NCBI GenBank assembly: GCA_017517815.1
Contig: JAFWYA010000073.1
Span: 14,447 to 78,446 of the forward strand
Reading direction: 5' to 3'
DNA length: 64,000 nucleotides
Origin: Clostridia bacterium
GTDB taxonomy: Bacteria; Bacillota_A; Clostridia; Christensenellales; Aristaeellaceae
The notes under the pieces are model-generated. The model saw nothing but the letters and a program-made list of their open reading frames with translations. It was not told the origin of the DNA and made no database searches. Positions 18,150 through 25,582 of this stretch are shown in pieces (the stretch's first letter is position 1; every line of letters starts with the position of its first letter). The translations under genes and the position numbers were made by a program.

Positions 18150-19327
18150 AGAAACTGTTTGTTTTCTGCTTGGCTCTGATGCTGGCAGTTCTGCCGATGG
18201 GGATGGCAATGGCTGAAACGATCATGATCTATGGCACCGTCATCAACACGCAGCCACAGCCTGTCATCTGCACGGCTGACGGTTCGATTGATCAGATCCA
18301 TTTTACTGTCGGTGATCGTGTTTCCGAAGGCGCTGTCATTGCCACCCTCGCTACACAGAAGGTATATGCGACCACTGACGGCACTGTTTACCTCTTTGGT
18401 GAGCCCGGTGACAAGATCAGCGACATTGCAGATCAGTATGGTGCCGTTGCCTATATTGCTCCTGAAAAGCCGTACACCATTACTGCAACTGCAACGGATC
18501 GAAACGGTGTGGCTGTCAGCGTACTTCCTGGCGAAGTTGTTTTCCTGCGTTGCTATAAGGACGGCAAACACACTGGCAAGGGCATTCTTGCCAAGCTGGA
18601 AAAGGGCAAGTATACGGTTGTTGTTACCGAAGGCGAATTTGCAAATAGTGAGACAGTCTCCGTCTATCGCCAGGAAGATTACGCCGATACCTCCCGCATT
18701 GGCCGTGCCAAGGTAGATACTGCTGAAATGATCGCCTGCAAGGGGGACGGCTATCTTGTTCAGTTCCATGTGGCCAATGGCGCAAAGGTTGAAAAAGGCA
18801 CTCTGCTATACGAAACGATTAACGGCAGTTTTGCACCTGGTTCGCAGAATCAAAATCAGATTACCTCTCCTGTGAACGGCATCATCTCCGCCATCAAACT
18901 GGAAAACGGATCTCAGCTGACCGGTGCTGCTGTTGCGGCCACAGCTGAACAGTCCGATGCTTCCAACAAAAGTGGTAATCAAAACGATAAAAAGGATGAA
19001 TCTGCTCAGACAGTTAGCGAACCTGCATCTCAGGCTGAAACGCATTTGATTGCTGAAATCTATCCTGACGCCAACTTGCGTATTGTTGCGTATGCTCCTG
19101 AAAGCGTCCTGAATGAAATCCATGTGAATGATACTGTCTATGTTACCTGCCAATATATCGAAAACATGGCAAGCCCTGTGGCAGGTACTGTTGAGAAGAT
19201 CTCTCGTATTCCCACGCCGGATGCGAACAGTGTGGAAGCTCAGTATGCTGTTTACATTACCGTGGAGGACGCGAGCAGCTTCTATTACGGCATGAATGTT
19301 ATCGTGACCACTGGCGGAAACAACTGA
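18146..19327 (+). CDS. Secreted barrel-sandwich (lipoyl-like) protein
   Basis: GGAGG at 18133-18137 sets the start at 18146, overlapping the permease stop. The 393-residue product has a signal peptide (1-24, ending AMA/ETI). It contains at least two pairs of lipoyl-like half-motifs: TADGSIDQIHFTVGDRVSEG near 43-62, and CKGDGYLVQFHVANGAKVEK with SPVNGIISAIKLENGSQLTG further on. A Ser/Asn/Lys-rich linker follows near 270-295, then another barrel-like domain. It has no helical hairpin, so it is not a standard adaptor; it may cap or extend the adaptor ring. No known family name is assigned. Confidence 0.65.
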   Translation: MKKLFVFCLALMLAVLPMGMAMAETIMIYGTVINTQPQPVICTADGSIDQIHFTVGDRVSEGAVIATLATQKVYATTDGTVYLFGEPGDKISDIADQYGAVAYIAPEKPYTITATATDRNGVAVSVLPGEVVFLRCYKDGKHTGKGILAKLEKGKYTVVVTEGEFANSETVSVYRQEDYADTSRIGRAKVDTAEMIACKGDGYLVQFHVANGAKVEKGTLLYETINGSFAPGSQNQNQITSPVNGIISAIKLENGSQLTGAAVAATAEQSDASNKSGNQNDKKDESAQTVSEPASQAETHLIAEIYPDANLRIVAYAPESVLNEIHVNDTVYVTCQYIENMASPVAGTVEKISRIPTPDANSVEAQYAVYITVEDASSFYYGMNVIVTTGGNN

Positions 19328-19346
19328 GAAAGGAGCAGACATACAT

Positions 19347-19559
19347 ATGACACAGATGGAAGTAAAGTTTTGTTCTTGCCTTGATGAATACATGATGCAA
19401 AACTTTTTTCAAAATCGCCAAGAAATGGCTTCCGCTTTGAAGCTTCAGTTGACCGAAATGGATGAAATGCACCCTTCCGACCTGGCAGCACGGATTTTCA
19501 AGTACTGTGCCGTCAATCACATCTCCCTGGATAGCGTCATTATGCAGATGGCCAAATGA
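19347..19559 (+). CDS. Small HTH-like protein, tail module copy A
   Basis: The 70-residue product is preceded by AAAGGAG and is the last gene of the operon that starts at 13981. It shares with the copies at 22415 and 24579 the core RQEMASAL, TEMDEMHPSDLAARIFKYC and ISLDSVIMQMAK. The N-terminal half (YMMQNFFQNRQEMASALKL) also resembles the start of the larger HTH protein at 26048 (YLLDNHFESKSDMARQLDI), which suggests a small Cro-like DNA-binding fold. The function is unknown; position at operon ends suggests a feedback regulator. Confidence 0.7.
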   Translation: MTQMEVKFCSCLDEYMMQNFFQNRQEMASALKLQLTEMDEMHPSDLAARIFKYCAVNHISLDSVIMQMAK

Positions 19560-19569
19560 CTATATTCGC

Positions 19570-19605
19570 AAGCAAGTCTCCAGTGTTTGCACAGGAGACT
19601 TGCTT
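19570..19605 (+). terminator. Hairpin after tail module A
   Basis: A perfect 12-bp stem (19570-19581 with 19594-19605) and a 12-base loop lie just after the stop codon. The T tract is poor. The same GGAG/CTCC core is found in the hairpins after the other copies. Confidence 0.7.
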
Positions 19606-19716
19606 ATTCAAATACTGTGCAGTTAAACGAATTTTGGGATAGCGTCATCATTCAGATTGCAAGGTAACTACATACAAAAACGGTCTTCTGCAGGTTGCGG
19701 GAGACTGTTTTCTTAT
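19606..19716 (+). pseudogene. Remnant of another small HTH module (copy D)
   Basis: TTCAAATACTGTGCAGT matches the FKYCAV codons of the module; GATAGCGTCATCATTCAGAT matches DSVIMQ; a TAA follows and then an imperfect hairpin with TGCAG loop and TTTT. The reading frame is broken between the two blocks, and everything before FKYC is missing. The rest of the gap up to the sigma gene at 19825 holds only its leader. Confidence 0.7.
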
Positions 19717-19794
19717 GCATGACAATCTGTCGAGGGTGTTGTAGAATAATTCTATGATTTTTCCTGGAGACCGAAGATTTTCGGGCATTCCACT

Positions 19795-19799
19795 CGTCT
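19795..19799 (+). promoter_or_regulatory. ECF-type -10 candidate (CGTCT)
   Basis: CTCGTCTTAGAAGGTGAAGGAGG places CGTCT shortly before the ribosome binding site of sigma gene 4, as in the other ECF leaders. This is consistent with autoregulation. Confidence 0.45.
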
Positions 19800-19824
19800 T
19801 AGAAGGTGAAGGAGGTGATCGGAG

Positions 19825-20352
19825 TTGGAACGTGCTGTGGTACCCAGCATGGACCGCGAAGAACGGCTACGCTGTTGGATTGACGCCTATTCAGACTCAA
19901 TCCTGCGAACTTGCTTTCTTTATCTGTCCGATCAAGCCCAAGCCGAAGATGCTCTCCAGGATACCTGGGTGAAAGCATGGCGTTACATGGGCGAGTATGA
20001 GCGCAAAGGCGTTCAAAATGATAAAGCATGGCTGATGCGCATTGCCATCAATACCTGTAAGGATTACCGGCGTACGGCCTGGTTCAGGCACATTGATAAC
20101 CGGAAAGCGTTAGACGAACTTCCACCTCGCCTGCTACAGGTAGAATCGGAAGACCAGAGTCTGTCACATCTTGTTATGGCATTGCCAGTCAGATATAAGC
20201 AAGTTGTTTTACTGTATTACTTTCAGGGCCTTACTCAAAAGGAGACAGCAGAGGCATTGGACATATCTCCATCCGCTGTCATCCGGCGTCTGAGAAACGC
20301 TGAGAAGCTTCTGAGACAATCACTGACGGGAGGTGAAGAATTAGATGGATAA
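19825..20352 (+). CDS. ECF RNA polymerase sigma factor (4)
   Basis: The preferred start is TTG at 19825, 9 bases after GAAGGAGG; an in-frame ATG lies at 19849 but lacks a ribosome binding site. The 175-residue product has sigma region 2 (TCFLYLSDQAQAEDALQDTW, MRIAINTCKDYRRTAWFR) and region 4 (KETAEALDISPSAVIRRLRN). It overlaps the following membrane protein gene by 8 bases, marking the pair as sigma and regulator. Confidence 0.9.
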   Translation: MERAVVPSMDREERLRCWIDAYSDSILRTCFLYLSDQAQAEDALQDTWVKAWRYMGEYERKGVQNDKAWLMRIAINTCKDYRRTAWFRHIDNRKALDELPPRLLQVESEDQSLSHLVMALPVRYKQVVLLYYFQGLTQKETAEALDISPSAVIRRLRNAEKLLRQSLTGGEELDG

Positions 20353-22216
20353 CAAGATGAGAAAACAAATCGAGCATACCCTGAATGCTGAGCTATCAGG
20401 GCTTTCGACTTCTTCTCTCCAGCGTGATCGTCTGTATCGAAATGCAATAGGAGGAGAAAGAATGAATAAAAAACATAATGCCACTTTCCGCCCTGCTCGC
20501 AAAATTGCTATTCTGCTGGCGGTCATGATGGCGATGACTTGTGTTGCTTTTGCTGCATTCTATCCCCAGATCGCTGAGATCTTTGGCCGCCGTTACGGTG
20601 AGGATACGCAGACATGGCTGGAACATGGTGACATTGCTCTGCCTGCTGATTCCGTTCAGGTGGACGGCGTTACCTTTACGCTGGAAGAAGTAGCATATCG
20701 TAACCACGGTCTGTATGGCTTGGTTACCATTACTCCCGGCGACGGCATTGTGCTGCTTGGTGAAGATTTCGAACTCAGCGATGCTTACGGTTATGCCGTG
20801 CATTACGGCGATAAAGCGCCGGAGGGAACCATCTCTATTCAGGAGAAAGCTGCCCAGAATGGCAGTACCATTAAGCATGTGGGGTTCAATCTTGACAAGA
20901 TCGGCGTGAATAATGGCGCTCTGCTGGAACCCGATGGTTGGGGACTCGGTGAGTATCCTCAGCGCGATGGCAGCATTCAGCTTCTGTTTGAAGTTGAGGA
21001 TGGTATTGCGATCTCCGAAGGTGACACCTATACCATTCAGATGACGGCCACTGTGTGTGCTGTTTCGCCTGATGGTGTCGTAGATTACGAGAATCTCATC
21101 AATCAGGTGTGGACGGTAAAAATCAAGCCTGAACCTTTTGCCGAGGTCGTTAGCACGCCTGCTGATGCTGCAGAAGCGCCTGCAACTGTTGCACCGTCCG
21201 TGGGCAATACCACAGCAGAAATGCAGATCATTGTTCCTGACGAGTATACTGCTAACGGTACTTTGCCGGTCTACAAGGCTACCGAACGTGACTTCAGCCA
21301 GGGTATAGATAACAACTGGTTCAACCAGAGCGGTGTGGCAAAGGAAGTGCTTGACACTCGCCACATTGGCGGTATGGTCGATTTCAATGATGGCGGTCAT
21401 CTGGACTGGGGCAGCTATTATCTCTACTATAACACTTACGATGGCACCTATGAAGCAGTAAGTGAACTGGCTGATGGTGGCACTTTCACCGAAACCCTGC
21501 CCAAACACGCATTGGCTTCCGATATCAGCAGCATTGCCGGCTGGATGGTCATGGGCTTTCCCGGAACAGGTGAGGTGTATACGCTTGAAGACACGCAGCT
21601 GAGTACCATCAGCCTGGATGAAGCCAAGACGCAGGCAGAAGCTCTGATGGCGAAGCTGGGCATGACCGGCTACACCTGCACCACTGCGCTGGATATGGGT
21701 GTGGATCGAATTCATCACATGGGCGCACTGTGGAATGACGCCATTGACAGCGGGGCCATGTGTACCAACGCCTTCCGCTATGACTATTCCACCGCCACGA
21801 CTGCTGATGAAGGTTACTACCTCCGTTATCACAAGTTCGGTACCGATGGCGATATGGCCGGTCAGTTCGAGGCTGTGTTCTATGTCACCGCAGATGGCAT
21901 CAAGAGTATCAACCTCCGTGACGCCTATGAGCAGGGTGACGTGATCCACACGCCCGCCAAGCTGGTGGATGCAAAGACCGTGGCGGCGGCTCTGCCCGGT
22001 GAAATGGCTGATTCCCGCTATCCCGAAGAACTGAAGCAGATCACCCGTGCCACTCTCACCTGGATGCCTGTCCGTGCCAACAAAGGCGACGGCATGGTGA
22101 TGACTCCGGTTTGGGTGCTCAGCTACCTGACCGATGAAGGCGAGCAGCAGGGCTACGAGTGCTGGGCAGTGTTCGATGCAATCGACGGAAAACTGATCGA
22201 TGCTATCTTCAACTGA
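20345..22216 (+). CDS. Large membrane anti-sigma/sensor-like protein
   Basis: The 623-residue product has a cytoplasmic N-terminus of about 52 residues, one membrane helix (53-72) and a very long outer region. The first outer part (about 95-260) resembles the immunoglobulin-like domains of DUF4179-type proteins (VQVDGVTFTLEEV, SEGDTYTIQM). A Pro/Ala-rich linker (about 265-295) leads to a second domain with no motif that I recognise. A second in-frame ATG with GGAGGAGAAAG upstream lies at 20462 and could give a shorter product starting just before the helix. The anti-sigma role is inferred from the overlap with sigma gene 4. Confidence 0.7.
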   Translation: MDNKMRKQIEHTLNAELSGLSTSSLQRDRLYRNAIGGERMNKKHNATFRPARKIAILLAVMMAMTCVAFAAFYPQIAEIFGRRYGEDTQTWLEHGDIALPADSVQVDGVTFTLEEVAYRNHGLYGLVTITPGDGIVLLGEDFELSDAYGYAVHYGDKAPEGTISIQEKAAQNGSTIKHVGFNLDKIGVNNGALLEPDGWGLGEYPQRDGSIQLLFEVEDGIAISEGDTYTIQMTATVCAVSPDGVVDYENLINQVWTVKIKPEPFAEVVSTPADAAEAPATVAPSVGNTTAEMQIIVPDEYTANGTLPVYKATERDFSQGIDNNWFNQSGVAKEVLDTRHIGGMVDFNDGGHLDWGSYYLYYNTYDGTYEAVSELADGGTFTETLPKHALASDISSIAGWMVMGFPGTGEVYTLEDTQLSTISLDEAKTQAEALMAKLGMTGYTCTTALDMGVDRIHHMGALWNDAIDSGAMCTNAFRYDYSTATTADEGYYLRYHKFGTDGDMAGQFEAVFYVTADGIKSINLRDAYEQGDVIHTPAKLVDAKTVAAALPGEMADSRYPEELKQITRATLTWMPVRANKGDGMVMTPVWVLSYLTDEGEQQGYECWAVFDAIDGKLIDAIFN

Positions 22217-22246
22217 TCCCATTACTGCTCTATAAAAGCAAACCTC

Positions 22247-22272
22247 GCCCCGTCGCTCGTCGGCGGGGCTTT
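22247..22272 (+). terminator. Terminator after the 20345 gene
   Basis: GCCCCG (22247-22252) pairs with CGGGGC (22264-22269) and a short TTT follows. A moderate terminator. Confidence 0.6.
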
Positions 22273-22414
22273 ACCCTTTGATTGCTATCCTTATGCGTTC
22301 TATAATCAAAAACAACTTTCTTCCTGAAAACCCAATGCCCTTCTAATGTTTCTGATGATAGCCTTGTTGATGATGCTATCATGGGATGGGTTCCAAATAA
22401 AGAGGTGTATATAT

Positions 22415-22639
22415 TTGAACATGCCAATGACATATATGGAACAGAAGTTTTGTCACTGCCTGACCGACCATATGCTGCAACACCATTTCCATGATCGGGA
22501 AGAAATGGCGTCAGAGCTTAATCTCAAGTCAACTGAAATGGACGAAATGCACCCTTCCGATCTGGCTGCACGGATTTTCAAATACTGTGCCGTCAATCGC
22601 ATTTCCCTGGATAGTGTCATCATGCAAATGGCCAAGTAA
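22415..22639 (+). CDS. Small HTH-like protein, tail module copy B
   Basis: The TTG start at 22415 is 7 bases after AGAGGTG and gives 74 residues, the same length as copy C, which also has a TTG start. In-frame ATG codons at 22421, 22427 and 22436 are alternatives. The sequence shares MEQKF-CHC-LTDHMLQHHF, TEMDEMHPSDLAARIFKYC and ISLDSVIMQMAK with copies A and C. It sits between the sigma-4 and sigma-5 cassettes. Probable small DNA-binding fold; role unknown. Confidence 0.68.
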   Translation: MNMPMTYMEQKFCHCLTDHMLQHHFHDREEMASELNLKSTEMDEMHPSDLAARIFKYCAVNRISLDSVIMQMAK

Positions 22640-22645
22640 CCCATA

Positions 22646-22692
22646 TAGACCAGCAAGCCTCCCGCATTATCTGCAGGAGGCTTGCTGGTCTA
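22646..22692 (+). terminator. Long perfect hairpin after tail module B
   Basis: A 17-bp perfect stem (22646-22662 with 22676-22692) with a 13-base loop lies 6 bases after the stop codon. There is no T run, so it may act as an RNA-stability hairpin rather than a strict terminator. It aligns with the hairpin after copy C. Confidence 0.7.
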
Positions 22693-22773
22693 TACGTGAC
22701 ATACCACACAAAAAGAGATACAATTCTTTTGCAATCTTTTTTTGAAAATATCGACATGAGAGCCATCCTGTCT

Positions 22774-22778
22774 CGTCT
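22774..22778 (+). promoter_or_regulatory. ECF-type -10 candidate (CGTCT)
   Basis: TCTCGTCTACATAATCGAAGGAGG places CGTCT shortly before the ribosome binding site of sigma gene 5. Confidence 0.45.
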
Positions 22779-22804
22779 ACATAATCGAAGGAGGTGAGCA
22801 ACGA

Positions 22805-23338
22805 ATGGAAGTTGTCAAGGATCCGGGCAACAACCGTGACCAGGTACTGGTTCAGATGGTGAATCAATATCAGGGATTGCTGCTCCGCATGTGTTATATC
22901 TACCTACGGGATATGGAACTGGCGAAAGACGCCACGCAGGATACCTTCCTCAAGGCATACAGGTCGCTGAACTCGTTCCGTGGAGAATGCAGCGAGAAAA
23001 CCTGGCTGATCCAGATCGCTATGAACACTTGCCGGGACATGCAGCGTTCCGCCTGGTTCCGTCACAATGACCGGCGTATTACGCCGGAAGACTTACCGCA
23101 AGCCATTCGTCTGCCGGATGACAATGATGATCTTGATGTAATGTGCGATGTAATGGAACTTCCGCCCAAGCTCAAAGAGGTCGTCATGCTGTATTACTGG
23201 CAAAACATGAATGTGAATGAGATCGCCCATACACTGGGCATCACTCATTCTACTGTATCAACCCGACTAAAGCGCGCCAGAGAAAAACTCTATGACGTGC
23301 TGGAGAGGAGGTTAGGTTATGGAAGATCTCAAAGCTAA
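22805..23338 (+). CDS. ECF RNA polymerase sigma factor (5)
   Basis: The ATG at 22805 is 9 bases after GAAGGAGG. The 177-residue product has region 2 (RMCYIYLRDMELAKDATQDT, TWLIQIAMNTCRDMQRSAWF) and region 4 (NEIAHTLGITHSTVSTRLKR). It is very similar to the sigma factor at 63401, which shares CYIYLRD, TFLKAY and KTWLIQIA. The gene overlaps the next one by 20 bases. Confidence 0.92.
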   Translation: MEVVKDPGNNRDQVLVQMVNQYQGLLLRMCYIYLRDMELAKDATQDTFLKAYRSLNSFRGECSEKTWLIQIAMNTCRDMQRSAWFRHNDRRITPEDLPQAIRLPDDNDDLDVMCDVMELPPKLKEVVMLYYWQNMNVNEIAHTLGITHSTVSTRLKRAREKLYDVLERRLGYGRSQS

Positions 23339-24332
23339 GCAGTTTGTTCACCGTGTAATCGATAACTCTCTTTCCGGCATTCAGGATGATCCCTGGATGG
23401 CGCAGCGGATTCTTGCCAATGCGAAAGGAGAAGAACCAGTGGTAAAGAAAATATCGACATCCATGATTCTTGTAATCGTTTTACTCTGCCTCGCGACTAC
23501 TGCGATTGCGGCAGGCATTATCTACAATCAGGATTGGTGGTGGAACAATCGAAACAGTTTTGAAAAGAACGATAAACCTGAATTATATGAAGCTGTCATG
23601 GCAAACATGGTGGAAAACCCCACGCAGACGCAGTGTGAAGACAATCAGGTTCAAATAATCATTCAAGATGTTTCGTGGGCACCGGAAGCTGATATCATGA
23701 CCATTTCTTTCAAGGCCACGCCGAAGAAGCCCGATCAGGATGAGCTTCACAGTATGTGGGCATTGGATACTGATGGAAGCTATATCGGCGAAGGAGGTTC
23801 TGTTACAGTTACCGACGACAGCGAAGACCGGGCAGTGCACTGGCTTTGGCGGACGGATATTGGGCTGGATGGATCTGGAGGGTATGGACATATCCCCGGC
23901 TATGGTCCGGTGTCCGCTATGATGGATGACAGCAGTAAAAATCTACTTATGCTGGATTATACAGGAACAAACATCATCGATTCTACTGAAATCGAAAATG
24001 CTGTAGATATATTTCCCTTGGAAAGCTGTATGGATATGTTCAGAACTGCTGCCGGTGATGTTTACTTTGTTGGACAATTCGATCTAAGCTGGCTCAGAGA
24101 TGAATACGATCAGGAAATGCAAAAACGTGCCGAAGAAACTCCTGATATGAAAGAGTATTATGAGCAGAGAATTGCTATAGCCCAAGCTGCACGGGATCGT
24201 ATCGATAAAGAAGGAATCGCCTGTATCTTGACCTATAGAGTTGTAGAATATACAGAAGGAATGAATGACATGGATCTGTACACAAATGGAGGAGGAAGGT
24301 CTGTTCAGTTCGTCATTCTCCCCAAACAGTAA
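23319..24332 (+). CDS. Single-pass membrane anti-sigma/sensor-like protein
   Basis: The 337-residue product has a cytoplasmic N-terminus of about 46 residues (VIDNSLSGIQDDPWMAQRIL near 13-32, a pattern also seen in the 41715 product), a membrane helix (about 47-68) and an outer domain of about 270 residues. The SLSG..D...AQ.I segment probably contacts the sigma factor. It overlaps sigma gene 5 by 20 bases. The outer domain has no recognised motif. Confidence 0.75.
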   Translation: MEDLKAKQFVHRVIDNSLSGIQDDPWMAQRILANAKGEEPVVKKISTSMILVIVLLCLATTAIAAGIIYNQDWWWNNRNSFEKNDKPELYEAVMANMVENPTQTQCEDNQVQIIIQDVSWAPEADIMTISFKATPKKPDQDELHSMWALDTDGSYIGEGGSVTVTDDSEDRAVHWLWRTDIGLDGSGGYGHIPGYGPVSAMMDDSSKNLLMLDYTGTNIIDSTEIENAVDIFPLESCMDMFRTAAGDVYFVGQFDLSWLRDEYDQEMQKRAEETPDMKEYYEQRIAIAQAARDRIDKEGIACILTYRVVEYTEGMNDMDLYTNGGGRSVQFVILPKQ

Positions 24333-24334
24333 TT

Positions 24335-24557
24335 AAGTGCCGAAGTATCTTGCGTTTCTTGACTATAATCTGATGGGCTTTGAGATCAGTGTGTGGTATA
24401 AGGCAAATGATTTCTCTGCAGCGGTCACGGATCCGTTAATGTGATCTATCATGTTGAAAGTCTTGACCAGCCAGTTAAAGCGTTCACTGTGACAATCAAT
24501 GCAGTTATCGGGGAAGTGCACAACACTTATACTACTGGAACAATCACTGAACAGTAG
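24335..24557 (+). pseudogene. Broken fragment of a PepSY-type anti-sigma-like gene
   Basis: Two open stretches in different frames are joined by an apparent frameshift near 24430-24445. The first reads PKYLAFLDYNLMGFEISVWY; the second reads AFTVTINAVIGEVHNTY and ends in TAG at 24557. The latter matches the PepSY-like strand pairs of the 9877 product (TVTIDAGSGNVIS, FTVQVNAETGMVEN). There is no start codon with a ribosome binding site. This is best read as the 3' remnant of another sigma-partner gene. Confidence 0.6.
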
Positions 24558-24578
24558 GTATCGGGCAGGTGAAAACCT

Positions 24579-24803
24579 TTGGATATATCAATGCCGTACA
24601 TGGAGCAAAAGTTCTGCTCTTGCCTGACAGACCACATGCTCCAGCACCATTTCCATGATCGGCAGGAGTTGGCCTCAGCGCTTGATCTCCAGCCAACTGA
24701 AATGGACGAAATGCACCCTTCCGATCTGGCGGCGCGGATTTTCAAATACTGCGCAGTCCATCGAATTTCCTTGGATAGTGTCATCATGCAGATGGCGAAG
24801 TAA
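24579..24803 (+). CDS. Small HTH-like protein, tail module copy C
   Basis: A TTG start at 24579 follows GCAGGTG and gives 74 residues. ATG codons at 24591 and 24600 are alternatives. It is nearly identical in its core to copy B (HMLQHHFHDR, TEMDEMHPSDLAARIFKYC, ISLDSVIMQMAK). It follows the broken sigma-partner remnant, fitting the order sigma, membrane partner, tail module. Role unknown; DNA binding is inferred only from the resemblance to the 26048 protein. Confidence 0.68.
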   Translation: MDISMPYMEQKFCSCLTDHMLQHHFHDRQELASALDLQPTEMDEMHPSDLAARIFKYCAVHRISLDSVIMQMAK

Positions 24804-24815
24804 ACCCCATAGACC

Positions 24816-24852
24816 AGCGAGCCTCCCGCATTCCTGCAGGAGGCTCGCTTTT
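24816..24852 (+). terminator. Terminator after tail module C
   Basis: A perfect 11-bp stem (24816-24826 with 24839-24849) and a 12-base loop are followed by TTTT. Confidence 0.85.
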
Positions 24853-25078
24853 ATTCGTTTATCAGGCTTTCCAGCACCATCACTTCGTGCTGGAGTATTT
24901 CAAGATAGTTCATGGCTTCCTGCATGTTCTGCAGCTTCGTCGGCATGGCACTCAAAATCATATCAGGCGTCTGTGCTGCCAGCGCACGGATTCCAGCCTG
25001 ATGCTCAGCTACTTTCGTTTCTTGCTTTCGCACTTTGTCGTGCGCAGCCGCCAACCGCTTCTCAATCTTTTCCTTCAT
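24851..25078 (-). CDS. Small coiled-coil protein of unknown function
   Basis: The 75-residue product is highly charged and helical (KRLAAAHDKVRKQETKVAEH) with heptad-like spacing. A ribosome binding site AAAGGAA lies about 10 bases before the ATG on the minus strand. It is encoded downstream of the 25427 gene on the same strand, forming a short backward operon typical of the regulatory end of integrative elements. No family was recognised. Confidence 0.65.
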   Translation of the reverse strand: MKEKIEKRLAAAHDKVRKQETKVAEHQAGIRALAAQTPDMILSAMPTKLQNMQEAMNYLEILQHEVMVLESLINE

Positions 25079-25163
25079 GCGTCAACCGTTCCTTTCGTCG
25101 TGGATTGCTTGCACGACACAGACTACGGTTTATTCTCTCACAATGCAAAGCAGCTATGCAAGC

Positions 25164-25427
25164 TTATCGCGGTAATCCCAACTCTTTGCGAAGTATACCA
25201 TGCATGATTTCCTCTTCGATTTGATGCAGGTTGTCTCCGGTCAGTTCCTTTCCTTGGAGCTGCAGAAGCCTTGCTGCAGCAGTATCAATCAGAACCATAT
25301 CCAGGACGCTGCTATCCCTTTGCAGTTCCTGTGTGATGACGTCCATGAGTTCATCATCGGTCCATTCTACAGACACATCCGTCAGCTGCTTCATCAAGTC
25401 CTGGCGGTCAATTTCATTCTTGTCCAT
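25164..25427 (-). CDS. Small acidic protein of unknown function
   Basis: The 87-residue product is preceded on the minus strand by GGGAGG, 8 bases from the ATG, and by a TATAAT at 25473-25478 (complement). It is helical and acidic (DDELMDVITQELQRD; IEEEIMHGILRKELG). It diverges from the XRE regulator at 25583, with inverted repeats in the space between, so it is probably repressed by that regulator. No function is assigned. Confidence 0.68.
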   Translation of the reverse strand: MDKNEIDRQDLMKQLTDVSVEWTDDELMDVITQELQRDSSVLDMVLIDTAAARLLQLQGKELTGDNLHQIEEEIMHGILRKELGLPR

Positions 25428-25478
25428 TTACAGACCTCCCAGAGCCATTTTTACCCGTATATGTGCAACTTTATTATA

Positions 25479-25500
25479 GCACAATTACACGCTGTTGTGC
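25479..25500. promoter_or_regulatory. Inverted repeat GCACAA-N10-TTGTGC next to the 25427 promoter
   Basis: The repeat lies immediately upstream of the minus-strand -10 TATAAT, inside the -35 spacer region, and could be an operator for the divergently encoded XRE protein. Confidence 0.45.
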
Positions 25501-25534
25501 AGATATGGACTGTGACGTTTCTTCAAGAAAATGC

Positions 25535-25573
25535 TCAAACCTAATAAAATATAGATTGCATGATTAGGTTTGA
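25535..25573. promoter_or_regulatory. 11-bp perfect inverted repeat at the XRE gene leader
   Basis: TCAAACCTAAT (25535-25545) and ATTAGGTTTGA (25563-25573) are perfect complements 17 bases apart. They flank an A/T-rich core and the second arm overlaps the ribosome binding site (GAGGTGA). This fits an autoregulatory operator. Confidence 0.6.
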
Positions 25574-25582
25574 GGTGATGAT

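Noticed and set aside
11705..19559. Search for a missing ABC ATPase gene in or near the transport operon
   Set aside because: No Walker A plus LSGGQ protein is present in any frame that I could read; the only P-loop ATPase in the window (55549) lacks the transporter signature.
20396..22222. 608-codon frame antisense to the sigma-4 partner gene
   Set aside because: The plus-strand gene has the sigma overlap, signal-like membrane helix and coding pattern; the antisense frame has no ribosome binding site or motif.
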